A stretch of DNA of 64,000 bases from Enterococcus sp. BWR-S5 (GCF_016745255.1 NZ_JADOEQ010000015.1:62001-126000), one strand, 5' to 3'; shown: positions 52,521 to 61,038, counted from the first letter of the stretch. The notes: a model not told the origin generated them from the sequence alone. Program-made: numbers and translations.

Positions 52521-53237
52521 ATGAATAAATCATCCTTCAACATCGATATCTACTCTGACGGAGCAGAGTTGAATAAAATGAAGAATAGTTACACAAGTGG
52601 TTATATCAATGGCTTTACGACAAACCCGTCGTTGATGAAAGCAGGTGGTGTGACAAATTACTTGGAATTTGCGAAACAGGCACTGGCTGCGTTTCCAGAT
52701 ATGCCAATTTCTTTCGAAGTATTTGGTGATGATCCGGAGACTATGAAAAAAGAAGCGTTGGTACTAAATGAATTAGGCGAACATGTTTTTGTAAAAATTC
52801 CTGTAATCAATAGCGAAGGAGAAAGTATGGCTTCGTTGATTCAAGAGCTTTCTCGACTTGGACTTAAGCTGAATATTACAGCTATCACGACTGAAGAACA
52901 GGTTCAGACAACGGTTAATGCCTTTTCAGAGGGAACAACCAATATTGTATCGATTTTCGTTGGACGCTTAAATGATGCAGGGATTGATACAACCACGTTT
53001 GTTCAAAGAAGTCGGGAAATTTGCAATCAAAAGAAGGGGAGTCTCTTGTTGTGGGCAAGTACACGAGAGGTCTATAATATCTGTGAAGCCGAACGTTTGG
53101 GATGCGATATTATCACAGTTCCACCGGCGATTATTGAAAAGCTTGGTGGAGTCGGAAAGTCTGCTGAAGAAATCTCTTTAGATACAGTAAAAACGTTTCA
53201 AAAAGATATCAGTGAGCTGGGGTATAGTATTTTATAA
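52521..53237 (+). CDS. Transaldolase/fructose-6-phosphate aldolase-like protein
   Basis: 238 aa, GAGAGGAG upstream. TIM-barrel of the TalC/TAL class: GFTTNPSLMKAGG, the Schiff-base Lys in VFVKIPVIN (Lys92), LNITAITTEEQV, VSIFVGRLNDAG and TVPPAIIEKL. It is somewhat longer than FSA (about 220). It can transfer a dihydroxyacetone unit or perform an aldol reaction. Last gene of the operon; its presence beside a class II aldolase is unusual and points to a catabolic route outside the classical tagatose pathway. Confidence 0.88.
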   Translation: MNKSSFNIDIYSDGAELNKMKNSYTSGYINGFTTNPSLMKAGGVTNYLEFAKQALAAFPDMPISFEVFGDDPETMKKEALVLNELGEHVFVKIPVINSEGESMASLIQELSRLGLKLNITAITTEEQVQTTVNAFSEGTTNIVSIFVGRLNDAGIDTTTFVQRSREICNQKKGSLLLWASTREVYNICEAERLGCDIITVPPAIIEKLGGVGKSAEEISLDTVKTFQKDISELGYSIL

Positions 53238-53241
53238 AATA

Positions 53242-53280
53242 AATGAGCAGAAAAATCCGTCAATGATTTTTCTGCTCATT
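53242..53280 (+). terminator. Terminator at the end of the PTS operon
   Basis: AATGAGCAGAAAAATC (53242-53257), loop of seven, GATTTTTCTGCTCATT (53265-53280): a perfect 16-bp stem. It can also act for the convergent gene. Confidence 0.85.
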
Positions 53281-53308
53281 ATTTCGGGATACATTATTCT
53301 CAGTGCCT

Positions 53309-53722
53309 TTATAGTGAATCATTTTCTTTATAGAGACCATCTCCTAAATGATAATCGGCACTCGCTTTTGTAGGAAACGGTGTTTCGATGACGTCATATA
53401 TGGCTGTTTTTTGCTTTCTCTGATACAGAGCTAAATCGCTTTTCAGAGATGCAATTTCTTTGTGCTTTATTGCTGCTATGATAGGAGCGATAGTCGCCAG
53501 TTTTTCGTAGAGATAATCAGCAATTTCCCCGCGAGCGATACTTTCCAAGCCTAGTCGGACTAAATAGGCATATTTAATAAAGGGGTCTTCTCGGAAAATG
53601 AAATGCTGCTCTTCGATTATTTTAGCTGTTACTTCAATAACTGTAAAATTGAACTCCTCCATATCCTCATCAAAGTCGGATGCTACATAGTCTATGATTT
53701 CTTCATAAGATAATTCTTCCAT
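53309..53722 (-). CDS. Hypothetical acidic protein
   Basis: 137 aa, AGAGGTACAC upstream on the minus strand. Very acidic and helical N-terminus (ELSYEEIIDYVASDFDEDME), C-terminus with a basic patch. No family recognised. Convergent with the PTS operon. Might be an immunity or regulatory protein; no evidence beyond size and acidity. Confidence 0.55.
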   Translation of the reverse strand: MEELSYEEIIDYVASDFDEDMEEFNFTVIEVTAKIIEEQHFIFREDPFIKYAYLVRLGLESIARGEIADYLYEKLATIAPIIAAIKHKEIASLKSDLALYQRKQKTAIYDVIETPFPTKASADYHLGDGLYKENDSL

Positions 53723-53780
53723 AAGTGTACCTCTTTCTGCGTGTGCCGTAGCTTTATGTATGGTCTGAGCTTCGTAATAA

Positions 53781-53816
53781 AACTGGAAGCCTAAGAAAAA
53801 CTTAAAGCTTCCAGTT
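53781..53816 (-). terminator. Hairpin terminator between minus-strand genes
   Basis: AACTGGAAGC (53781-53790) and GCTTCCAGTT (53807-53816), a perfect 10-bp stem. The A-rich stretch in the loop makes T-runs on the minus strand. Confidence 0.55.
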
Positions 53817-53861
53817 CAATGTGATTATATATTGATGCTTAAATTGTGTGTCAATAGTGAA

Positions 53862-54197
53862 TTAGGCAGTATTGCTTTTTCCATCAAAGTAAGCAAAAAG
53901 AATTTCTCTTATTTTGTGGGACTCTACGGAAAAGGTCTCTTCATCAATTTCTCTTGCATCCCTTTTTTCCTTTAGGTCAGCCAATGTCGCGTGGCAGAGT
54001 TTGATAAGCTGATTTTTCTTGCTCCGCCTCCAGCCAGTTAGCCCCAAAAACAAAAAGGGAATGGTAATGGTTAGTGTTTGTTGATTGATATAGTTCAGAG
54101 CACTAATCACATAGGCTATGACGGCAAAAATTCCGCTGACCCATTGTGCGAGAGTGAGGAATTGCAATTTTCTTTTTGCTGCTAATACATCATTCAA
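53862..54197 (-). CDS. Small two-helix membrane protein
   Basis: 111 aa, AAAGGAGAG upstream. Two hydrophobic helices (~18-36 and ~42-56) with a short outer loop, then a cytoplasmic helical tail (LADLKEKRDAREIDEETF) that ends in a short-C-terminal-domain-like part (EEIDEETF..KIREILF). The tail recalls the SHOCT type but is not a clear match. Function unknown. Confidence 0.55.
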   Translation of the reverse strand: MNDVLAAKRKLQFLTLAQWVSGIFAVIAYVISALNYINQQTLTITIPFLFLGLTGWRRSKKNQLIKLCHATLADLKEKRDAREIDEETFSVESHKIREILFAYFDGKSNTA

Positions 54198-54221
54198 ATT
54201 TTTCTCTCCTTTGGTAATTAA

Positions 54222-54689
54222 CTAAATGATTTGTTGGATATTGATAATTTGATTAGGAAGGTTCATTTTGATTTTATCTAAATATTTTCTATCTGCTGAA
54301 TATACTTCAAAAAAAGAATAGTCAAATGTTCGAATTTCTAATATTTCTTTTTGAACCTGGATTCTTTCTTTTGCTTCTGTTTCTGGAATTCCATCAATAA
54401 ATTCTATTTTTTTGGTACTATCTATTAGACAGAATACACCAGTCTCAAACTGAACTACTTCATTTACACTAGAAATCAAATGTTCTGTATTTTCAAAAAA
54501 TACAGTCTCATTTTTGTCCTTTTTGAAAAGCTCTAATAAATCTTCGTGTGTAGAACCATATATATCAAATACCACCCATTTTAGATTTTTTAAATCAATA
54601 AAATTTTTTAGAATATCTACTAATTGCCATCCCATACAAGTTGTATCGGAATGGAAATGTTCAGATTTTATTTCCAGTTTATAGATCAT
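54222..54689 (-). CDS. Hypothetical protein, AT-rich island
   Basis: 155 aa. Soluble alpha/beta protein; starts IYKLEIKSEHFHSDTTCMGW and ends in an ILE-rich stretch (LPNQIINIQQII). Base composition is clearly more AT-rich than in neighbouring genes, which suggests transfer from elsewhere. Six bases separate it from the next gene upstream, so both are probably in one operon. No family recognised. Confidence 0.5.
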   Translation of the reverse strand: MIYKLEIKSEHFHSDTTCMGWQLVDILKNFIDLKNLKWVVFDIYGSTHEDLLELFKKDKNETVFFENTEHLISSVNEVVQFETGVFCLIDSTKKIEFIDGIPETEAKERIQVQKEILEIRTFDYSFFEVYSADRKYLDKIKMNLPNQIINIQQII

Positions 54690-54695
54690 GTCTAT

Positions 54696-55052
54696 TCACT
54701 CATATTCAATATAAATTTTGCTCGAAGCATTATCTTCCAAAAATGAAATAATTGTTTTAACTACTTTTTCTAAATCATCTTTCATGGAAATTTGTCTAAC
54801 TTTGGTAATATCAAAATTTTTTAATTGGCTAATTGTAAAAGGAGCATCATCTACTAGCCACGGAGAATCATCATACCAGCCCTCAATGTTGAAATACTCC
54901 TTTAAAATACCTTGTTTTTCTAATTTACAATCTAATAAAATATTTAAAATAGTTTCGAAATAACCATTCCAAATAATTAGTCTATTATCATTAGCAACAA
55001 AAGAAATTTCTGTTTCTCCTTCGAAGCCTTCATAAAATCTGTTATCTATCAT
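54696..55052 (-). CDS. Hypothetical acidic protein, AT-rich island
   Basis: 118 aa. Soluble, very acidic, with many aromatic residues (NIEGWYDDSPWLVDDAPFT). Size and composition resemble immunity proteins of polymorphic toxin systems, but no family was recognised. Cotranscribed with the two minus-strand neighbours. No ribosome site of good quality is seen. Confidence 0.5.
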   Translation of the reverse strand: MIDNRFYEGFEGETEISFVANDNRLIIWNGYFETILNILLDCKLEKQGILKEYFNIEGWYDDSPWLVDDAPFTISQLKNFDITKVRQISMKDDLEKVVKTIISFLEDNASSKIYIEYE

Positions 55053-55127
55053 TCACTTTATTCCTTATAATAATCTTTATCACTTGATTTCCAATTTTGT
55101 GATAAAGTACCTTTTTTATTTTACTAA

Positions 55128-55565
55128 TTATTTCAAATCTGATTCAGTTGTTTTCTTCATGTAATCATGATAAGGATCATCTATATTATCCCCAACTTCT
55201 TCAATTGCGTCTTGTATTTCTTCAATTATTTCTGGGGATATATCCGTAGTGTCTTTCATAGATTCCCTCATCTTGTTATATGTCTTTTTCATACCTAAAT
55301 TTATTATCAGTGATGTAATTACATCTACATCATCGTAATTCTCTGTATTCCATAAGCTACATAACTCATCATCTAATTCACCCCTCAAGGGTTCTTTTAG
55401 ATTCTCATAAGTATCTCCTTGTCTCATAGTTAATTCCTCTAAAATATCAAAAAATTCTTTTTTAGTTAATTTTCTTTTTTTAAAATCGTTGATTGCTTGT
55501 TCAAATAATAAATACAACTCATCAACAGATGCCCCAGGCATTTTAACATAATCTTCTTTTTTCAT
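55128..55565 (-). CDS. Hypothetical acidic helical protein, AT-rich island
   Basis: 145 aa, GGGGAAGAAG upstream. Helical and very acidic (EIIEEIQDAIEEVGDNIDDPYHDY). First gene of the AT-rich minus-strand set. Could be an immunity protein or an antitoxin; no motif supports a choice. Confidence 0.5.
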   Translation of the reverse strand: MKKEDYVKMPGASVDELYLLFEQAINDFKKRKLTKKEFFDILEELTMRQGDTYENLKEPLRGELDDELCSLWNTENYDDVDVITSLIINLGMKKTYNKMRESMKDTTDISPEIIEEIQDAIEEVGDNIDDPYHDYMKKTTESDLK

Positions 55566-55887
55566 AACTTCTTCCCCTATAATTATTGATGAATGAACTT
55601 ACTTCAAATACCTACTCATAAAATTTACCGAATCGCTATGCAATAAACACAGCTAGCTTTTTGTTAGCTATTGGCAACTTGATTAGCAGATTCCCTCCTT
55701 ATGTTTAAAATTTTATCATTTTTGTTAAAAAAGAAGGAATCATCTTTTTGGCAGGATGATTAAACTTTTGAAAATGAAGTACAGTTATTGTTACTGCTGA
55801 TAGAGAAGTTAACGGTCATGTGAATACATTGTCTAGTTGGGAAGGGAAGTCATTTGGAGGAATTTTCTTTTCTCTTTTGTAATTGAT

Positions 55888-55916
55888 AGTACATTGACCA
55901 CACTATCGTCTATAAT
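55888..55916 (+). promoter_or_regulatory. Possible promoter of the sirtuin gene
   Basis: TATAAT (55911-55916) with a weak -35 AGTACA (55888-55893) at 17 bases, 28 bases before the ATG. The rest of the 379-base gap 55566-55944 shows no gene. Confidence 0.4.
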
Positions 55917-55944
55917 AGAAAGTGTTAGGAGTTGAAACCATATA

Positions 55945-56646
55945 ATGAATACACTTACTATAGAAGCTGCTGTTGAATGGATAAAGGAAGCACAAACGGT
56001 TGCTTTTTTGACTGGTGCGGGTGTGTCGACAGCATCAGGAATTCCGGATTACCGGTCATTGTCAGGAGTTTATCAAGGAATCGAGGCACCGGAATATTTA
56101 CTTAGTCGAACCTGTATGCTGCAAGAGCCGGAGAAATTTTATGAATTTATCAAAAACCTGTACCATCCGCAGGCTAAACCGAATGAAATCCATCAGGCGA
56201 TGGTGAGGCTGGGAGATGAAAAAGATGTGTGGGTCGTTTCTCAGAATATAGATGGACTTCATGAGCAGGCGGGCAGTCATCAAAGAATTGATTTTCACGG
56301 AAGCTTGTATCATTGTTATTGTCGAAAATGTAGACAGAGCGTTTCTGCTGAAGTCTATTTGACAGGCGATAGACATGAAATGTGCGGTGGTCAGCTGCGG
56401 CCGGGAATCGTCTTATATGAAGAAGGCTTTGAGGAGGAAACGATTTCGAGGGCAATACAGGCAGTTGCCAATGCAGAACTCATTGTTATTGTCGGCACCA
56501 GCTTTCAGGTTCATCCATTCTGTGATTTGATTTTTTATGCGCAGCCTGAAGCTAAAATAATCGTTGTTAACCAAACACCTGTTACTACACAAAGGGAATC
56601 TTTTTATGTGGAAACGGATGCTCTGCAATTATTTCGTCAATTATAA
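55945..56646 (+). CDS. Sir2-family NAD-dependent protein deacylase
   Basis: 233 aa, TAGGAG upstream. Conserved sirtuin elements: FLTGAGVSTASGIPDYRS for NAD binding, VVSQNIDGLHEQAG, catalytic His in DFHGSLYHCYC, and IVGTSFQVHPF near the end. The zinc site is unusual: CRKC supplies the first two Cys, but the second pair reads HEMCGGQLRP, so the third Cys is replaced by His. Expected to remove acyl groups from Lys residues of cytoplasmic proteins. The following acetyltransferase fusion is a separate unit 112 bases on. Confidence 0.9.
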   Translation: MNTLTIEAAVEWIKEAQTVAFLTGAGVSTASGIPDYRSLSGVYQGIEAPEYLLSRTCMLQEPEKFYEFIKNLYHPQAKPNEIHQAMVRLGDEKDVWVVSQNIDGLHEQAGSHQRIDFHGSLYHCYCRKCRQSVSAEVYLTGDRHEMCGGQLRPGIVLYEEGFEEETISRAIQAVANAELIVIVGTSFQVHPFCDLIFYAQPEAKIIVVNQTPVTTQRESFYVETDALQLFRQL

Positions 56647-56758
56647 GAGAACAGTTGTTTTTATCAGCTGTTGATGATAATTTTAAGAAGACTATATGAG
56701 AATGAATGCAACCAGAGAAATTCTTGCTTGCATCCATAACTGAGAAGGAGCCGAACAA

Positions 56759-57607
56759 ATGGAAACTTTTAAATCTGAAAAACAAAAAATGATTGATGGG
56801 GAGCTTTATTTTGCTTCTGATCCGGAGCTCTCTGCAAGTCGGCAGCATGCACGTGAACAAATGAAGCTGATTAATAATGAAATGGATAAGCAAATTAGAA
56901 AACAACTAATTGAAGAAACGTTTGGTACGACAGGCTCGAATGTTTATATTGAGCCAAGTCTGAAATTTGATTATGGGTTCAATATTCACGTCGGGAAAAA
57001 TTTCTATGCCAACTTTGATAATATTTTCTTAGATATCTGTCCAATTAAAATCGGTGACAATTGTATGTTTGGACCAAATGTTCAGCTTTATACTGCTTCA
57101 CATCCCTTGAATGCGGGAAAAAGGAATAGCGGCTTGGAGTTTGGTAAACCAATTACGATTGGAGACAATGTTTGGATTGGTGGCGGAGCAGTGATTGTTC
57201 CGGGAGTAACCTTAGGAAATAATGTCGTTGTAGCAGCAGGTGCAGTAGTTACTAAATCTGTACCGGATGATTGTGTGGTGGGCGGAAACCCTGCGAAAGT
57301 CATCAAGAGCATTGAAGAAAAAGCAGAAATGGAAGATGTCTTAGCAGCTCCAAGACAGAAGATAGATGCGCTTGACCGAGAAATTACGTCTTTATTGGAA
57401 CAGCGAATGGATGCCGTGATGGAAATAGCAGCAATTAAGAAGCTGGAGGGAAAAGACATTCTCGATTCCTCCAGAGAACAAAAGGTCTTAGAAAAAATCG
57501 CATCGTATACAACGAAGGACGAGTATAAAGCAGTTCTTCAAGAAACATACACAGGGATTATGGCTGCTTCACGGGCTTTCCAAAAAGAACAAATCGATAA
57601 AGCATAA
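56759..57607 (+). CDS. Maltose O-acetyltransferase-chorismate mutase fusion
   Basis: 282 aa, GAGAAGGAG upstream. Residues ~1-185 are a maltose/galactoside O-acetyltransferase: the Mac N-terminal helices (KQKMIDGELYFASDPELSAS) and a left-handed beta helix with catalytic His115 (YTASHPLNAGKRNSG). Residues ~196-276 match a type II (AroQ) chorismate mutase. The active-site pattern of E. coli CM appears complete: Arg199, Arg216, Lys227, Asp236, Arg239 and Glu240, and Gln275. There is no stop or frameshift between the parts. The combination is unusual; chorismate mutase feeds Phe/Tyr synthesis. It is followed after 14 bases by the NiaR-like gene. Confidence 0.88.
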   Translation: METFKSEKQKMIDGELYFASDPELSASRQHAREQMKLINNEMDKQIRKQLIEETFGTTGSNVYIEPSLKFDYGFNIHVGKNFYANFDNIFLDICPIKIGDNCMFGPNVQLYTASHPLNAGKRNSGLEFGKPITIGDNVWIGGGAVIVPGVTLGNNVVVAAGAVVTKSVPDDCVVGGNPAKVIKSIEEKAEMEDVLAAPRQKIDALDREITSLLEQRMDAVMEIAAIKKLEGKDILDSSREQKVLEKIASYTTKDEYKAVLQETYTGIMAASRAFQKEQIDKA

Positions 57608-57621
57608 TAGGGGGATGGAAT

Positions 57622-58137
57622 ATGGACGGAACGCAAAGACGTTCAGAAATTTTGAGTGTGCTGGAAGCTGCTGAAGCGCCTGTCAGTGCTGGGAAATTAG
57701 CCGCGAAGTTCGTAGTCAGTCGTCAAATTATTGTAGGAGATGTCGCGTTGCTGCGGGCAGCCGGGCATGAGATTGTGGCAACAGCCAGAGGGTATCTGTT
57801 GGAGCAAAAGGAAGAGACAGCCTTTGTTCGAAAAATTGCTTGTCAGCATCAGCCGAATCAGACAGAAGAAGAGCTTTCCTGTATTGTGGCGCTTGGCGGA
57901 GAGGTACTGGATGTGATTGTTGAGCACCCGATTTATGGAGAACTGACTGGTAATCTTAGAGTTCGAACACAGGAGGATGTCAAACGCTTCATTGATTCTT
58001 ATAAAAGGAGTAATGCTTCGTTACTCTCTGAGCTGACAGCAGGGATTCATCTGCATACCATTCGGTGCGAGGATGAGAAGGCTTTGGAAAAAATTAAACA
58101 GGCCTTGCTGGAAAAAGGAATTTTGTATCAAGGGTAA
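57622..58137 (+). CDS. niaR: NiaR-type transcriptional repressor (HTH-3H domains)
   Basis: 171 aa, GGGGGATGG upstream. N-terminal HTH_11 domain (RRSEILSVLEAAEAPVSAGK, then SRQIIVGDVALLRAAGHEI) and a C-terminal 3H domain with its His clusters (CQHQPNQTEEEL, VEHPIYGELTGNL, GIHLHTIRC). This is the plan of NiaR/YrxA, a niacin-responsive repressor of NAD salvage and niacin transport genes. Target genes are not in the window. Cotranscription with the fusion gene upstream is likely. Confidence 0.85.
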   Translation: MDGTQRRSEILSVLEAAEAPVSAGKLAAKFVVSRQIIVGDVALLRAAGHEIVATARGYLLEQKEETAFVRKIACQHQPNQTEEELSCIVALGGEVLDVIVEHPIYGELTGNLRVRTQEDVKRFIDSYKRSNASLLSELTAGIHLHTIRCEDEKALEKIKQALLEKGILYQG

Positions 58138-58159
58138 TAGGAGTTATTTCTGAAAATAT

Positions 58160-58213
58160 GCAGCAGAGCTATTTTTACGGTAAGGACTGTAGAAAGAGCT
58201 TTGCTGCTTTTTT
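58160..58213 (+). terminator. Rho-independent terminator
   Basis: GCAGCAGAGCT (58160-58170) pairs with AGCTTTGCTGC (58197-58207), then six T. Confidence 0.75.
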
Positions 58214-58237
58214 GACTATAAAATTTTTATGATTGTG

Positions 58238-58279
58238 AATCCAGTGATACTAAGGATTAGGATGGAAATTATTGAAAGC
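58238..58279 (+). repeat. Short intergenic repeat, copy C
   Basis: AATCCAGTGATACTAAGGAT and following bases match the copies at 27973 and 60883. It lies in the gap 58138-58506, which has no gene. Confidence 0.45.
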
Positions 58280-58506
58280 TGAAGGAGTTCATTTCGCTAT
58301 TCTATTTTGAATGGAGAAGTATGGGTCTTTCTATGTTCAGTTGGAAGAGAAAAAGTGATGGTAGTTAATATTTTAGCTGTATAGCTCCGAAAATAGTTGA
58401 ACGTCTAGTGCATCATTGGAAGAAAAAACTGTTAGAAACGCTTTACATTTTATTCTGGTACTTTATAATTGGAAACGTACACAAAAAAATGGAAGGCGGG
58501 ATTTTA

Positions 58507-60000
58507 TTGAGTAAATCGTTAAATATACAGGACGCTGTAGATGCAAGCTACCAGCTTTATATTGATGGCGTATGGACTAAAGGGACTGGAGAGAGACTGC
58601 TTACCAGCTATAACCCCAGTAACGGCGAAGCGTTAGCTGAGTTTGTTGATGCTACACACGAAGATGTTGATCAGGCAGTGGAAGCGGCTCAGCAAGCATT
58701 TATCGCATGGAAAGATGTAGATGTCATTACGAGAAGCAATATGCTGTTGAAAATCGCGGATTTAATTGATGCGAATAGAGAACGGTTGGCATTAGCTGAG
58801 ACATTGGATAATGGAAAACCGTTAAGAGAAACAATGACTATCGATGTACCGGCCAGTGCGGATCATTTTCGTTATTTTGCCGGTGTGATTCGATCAGAAG
58901 AGGGATCATTAAAGGATTTGGATAAGGATACACTGTCTTTAGTTATCAAAGAACCCATTGGTGTAGTCGGACAAATTATCCCATGGAATTTCCCGTTGTT
59001 AATGGGTGCATGGAAACTGGCACCTGCGCTAGCTGCAGGAAATACTGTTGTTATTCATCCTTCTTCAACAACTTCATTGAGCCTGTTGGAGCTATTCAAG
59101 CTGTTCGATCAAGTGCTGCCTAAAGGAGTAGTGAATCTTATTACGGGGAGAGGCTCTGATTCCGGTAATTACATGCTGGAACACGAGGGCTTTGATAAGC
59201 TGGCTTTCACAGGTTCGACAGAAATCGGTTATACCGTTGCCAAAGCGGCAGCTGACCGTCTAATTCCGGCAACCTTGGAGCTTGGTGGTAAATCAGCGAA
59301 TATCATTTTTGATGATGCCAATTGGGAACGAGCGCTTGAAGGTGTACAGCTAGGCATCCTGTTTAATCAAGGTCAGGTCTGTTGTGCCGGTTCTCGTGTT
59401 TTTGTTCAAGAAGGTATTTATGATACATTCGTTGCAGCCTTGAAGGAACGTTTTGAGAAAATCAAGGTTGGATTGCCTTGGGAGGAAGGAACGCAAATGG
59501 GTGCTCAAGTCAACGAGCACCAGCTGGAAGGAATTCTGAAATATGTGGAAATTGGTGTCAAAGAGGGAGCAACCTTAGTTACCGGTGGTCAACGAGTAAC
59601 TACGTCAGGACTTGAAAAGGGTGCATTCTTAGCACCGACACTGTTAGCAGATGCAACAAATGCAATGTGTATTGCACAGGAGGAAATATTTGGACCGGTT
59701 GCGACAGTCATTAAGTTCAAGACAGAAGCTGAAGTTATCGAACTAGCCAATCAATCCGATTATGGTCTTGGTGGTGCGGTTTTCTCGCAAAACATCAATA
59801 CAGCATTGCGAGTGGCTAAAGGTGTTAGGACCGGTCGTATGTGGGTGAATACGTACAATCAGTTGCCTGCGGGGGCACCATTTGGAGGATACAAGAAATC
59901 TGGGATTGGTCGAGAAACACATAAATCGATGCTGGATGCTTATACTCAAATGAAAAATATTTACATTGTAACCAAGGACGAAGCGGACGGTTTCTATTAA
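58507..60000 (+). CDS. Aldehyde dehydrogenase (NAD-dependent)
   Basis: 497 aa. The TTG at 58507, six bases after GGAAGGCGGG, gives the usual family length; an upstream GTG at 58408 would add 33 unlikely residues. ALDH superfamily: IIPWNFPLLMGAWKLAPALA, FTGSTEIGYTVAKAAA, LELGGKSANIIFDD with the catalytic Glu, FNQGQVCCAGSRVFVQ with the nucleophile Cys, and EEIFGPVATVIKF. Closest in style to AldB/DhaS-type enzymes that oxidise acetaldehyde and other small aldehydes. Single gene with its own terminator. Confidence 0.92.
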   Translation: MSKSLNIQDAVDASYQLYIDGVWTKGTGERLLTSYNPSNGEALAEFVDATHEDVDQAVEAAQQAFIAWKDVDVITRSNMLLKIADLIDANRERLALAETLDNGKPLRETMTIDVPASADHFRYFAGVIRSEEGSLKDLDKDTLSLVIKEPIGVVGQIIPWNFPLLMGAWKLAPALAAGNTVVIHPSSTTSLSLLELFKLFDQVLPKGVVNLITGRGSDSGNYMLEHEGFDKLAFTGSTEIGYTVAKAAADRLIPATLELGGKSANIIFDDANWERALEGVQLGILFNQGQVCCAGSRVFVQEGIYDTFVAALKERFEKIKVGLPWEEGTQMGAQVNEHQLEGILKYVEIGVKEGATLVTGGQRVTTSGLEKGAFLAPTLLADATNAMCIAQEEIFGPVATVIKFKTEAEVIELANQSDYGLGGAVFSQNINTALRVAKGVRTGRMWVNTYNQLPAGAPFGGYKKSGIGRETHKSMLDAYTQMKNIYIVTKDEADGFY

Positions 60001-60015
60001 TTATCAATAAGTATT

Positions 60016-60046
60016 GAACTAGGTCAAAGCACCTAGTTCTTTTTTT
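60016..60046 (+). terminator. Rho-independent terminator
   Basis: GAACTAGGT (60016-60024), loop CAAAGC, ACCTAGTTC (60031-60039), then seven T. Confidence 0.9.
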
Positions 60047-60144
60047 GTGACAAAATCATTGCTGTTATATTTCTTTTGTGTTGCAATTTTGTTGCAAAGA
60101 TATTTCTAAGGGGAGCAATTAAATAGAAGGTGAGGAATAAGAAA

Positions 60145-60756
60145 ATGAAGAAAAAGATGATTATGGGTACGGTATTGATGTTGGGAGGAGCAGTACTGTT
60201 TGCAGGTTGTTCAGGCAAGGATAAGAAAACGGAAGCGAGCAAGGAAAGCAGCACGATTGAGACTTCAGTAGAGCAAAAATCAAATGATACTGAGGAAACG
60301 ACGCGTTCAGAGAGTTCAGTCTCAGAAGGTGAAGCAGCCTATCCTTATGAAGTGTCTCTGGATGTATTAAGCAGTAATGGCAACTTTTATAAGGAAGGCA
60401 TGAATATTCCCCAATCAATTAATGTTTCTTTTACAGATGGAGTGAACGGCGTAGTTGATTTTATTACCTCGCTTCCGGATGTTGACTATCAAACAAGTTA
60501 CACAGTCACTTATCAACAGATACCGACAAAAACGATTCGTGTGACAGCTGGTGGAGAAAATGAGATTAGAGAAGTAAGTGTCAATACTGAGTTAGTTTTA
60601 GGAGAGATGCTTCAAAATGATAACAACAACTCATTGGCGGGAAATCTATATGTATTTACCAATAACAATGGCGGTGTATCTTTAGCAACACCTAATTATG
60701 CCGGAAATATGCCTGCTGGCTCTGAGGACGTTATGCTGGAATATCTTGTGAAATAA
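60145..60756 (+). CDS. Putative lipoprotein
   Basis: 203 aa from the ATG at 60145, eight bases after GGTGAGGA. Lipoprotein signal with lipobox LFAGC, a long Ser/Thr/Glu/Lys linker (~25-70), then a domain without recognised family (SYTVTYQQIPTKTIRVTAGG near the middle). Probably sits on the outer face of the membrane. Single gene unit. Confidence 0.65.
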   Translation: MKKKMIMGTVLMLGGAVLFAGCSGKDKKTEASKESSTIETSVEQKSNDTEETTRSESSVSEGEAAYPYEVSLDVLSSNGNFYKEGMNIPQSINVSFTDGVNGVVDFITSLPDVDYQTSYTVTYQQIPTKTIRVTAGGENEIREVSVNTELVLGEMLQNDNNNSLAGNLYVFTNNNGGVSLATPNYAGNMPAGSEDVMLEYLVK

Positions 60757-60812
60757 CTTTGAGAAAAAGTGTGCGGTAGTATGGTTTTCCTAGTTTATAT
60801 AATAAAAGTGGT

Positions 60813-60845
60813 CCTGAGGTGCAAGTTGACTCAGGGCTATTTTTA
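60813..60845 (+). terminator. Weak terminator
   Basis: CCTGAG (60813-60818) and CTCAGG (60830-60835) followed by a T-rich stretch. Confidence 0.6.
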
Positions 60846-60882
60846 TTGCTAGATCAAGGTATTATAAGTTTTTTAGGCTGGT

Positions 60883-60924
60883 AATCCCAGTGATATCAAG
60901 GAGTAGGGAAGAAACGTTGAAACA
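60883..60924 (+). repeat. Short intergenic repeat, copy B
   Basis: AATCCCAGTGATATCAAGGA and following bases match the copies at 27973 and 58238. Confidence 0.45.
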
Positions 60925-61038
60925 GTGTTTAGCTGTCCAGCCTCATTCAGCTTTTCTAAATAGCAGAGGCGGTCAAATGGCAAAGCTTTCTTCGTGCTAT
61001 AGTCAGGTGACTCATAAATAAATTTGGAGGTAGAGGCT

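Noticed and set aside
58436-58450. Possible cre site (GAAACGCTTTACA) before the aldehyde dehydrogenase
   Set aside because: The centre is shifted by one base from the consensus, so several conserved positions do not match.
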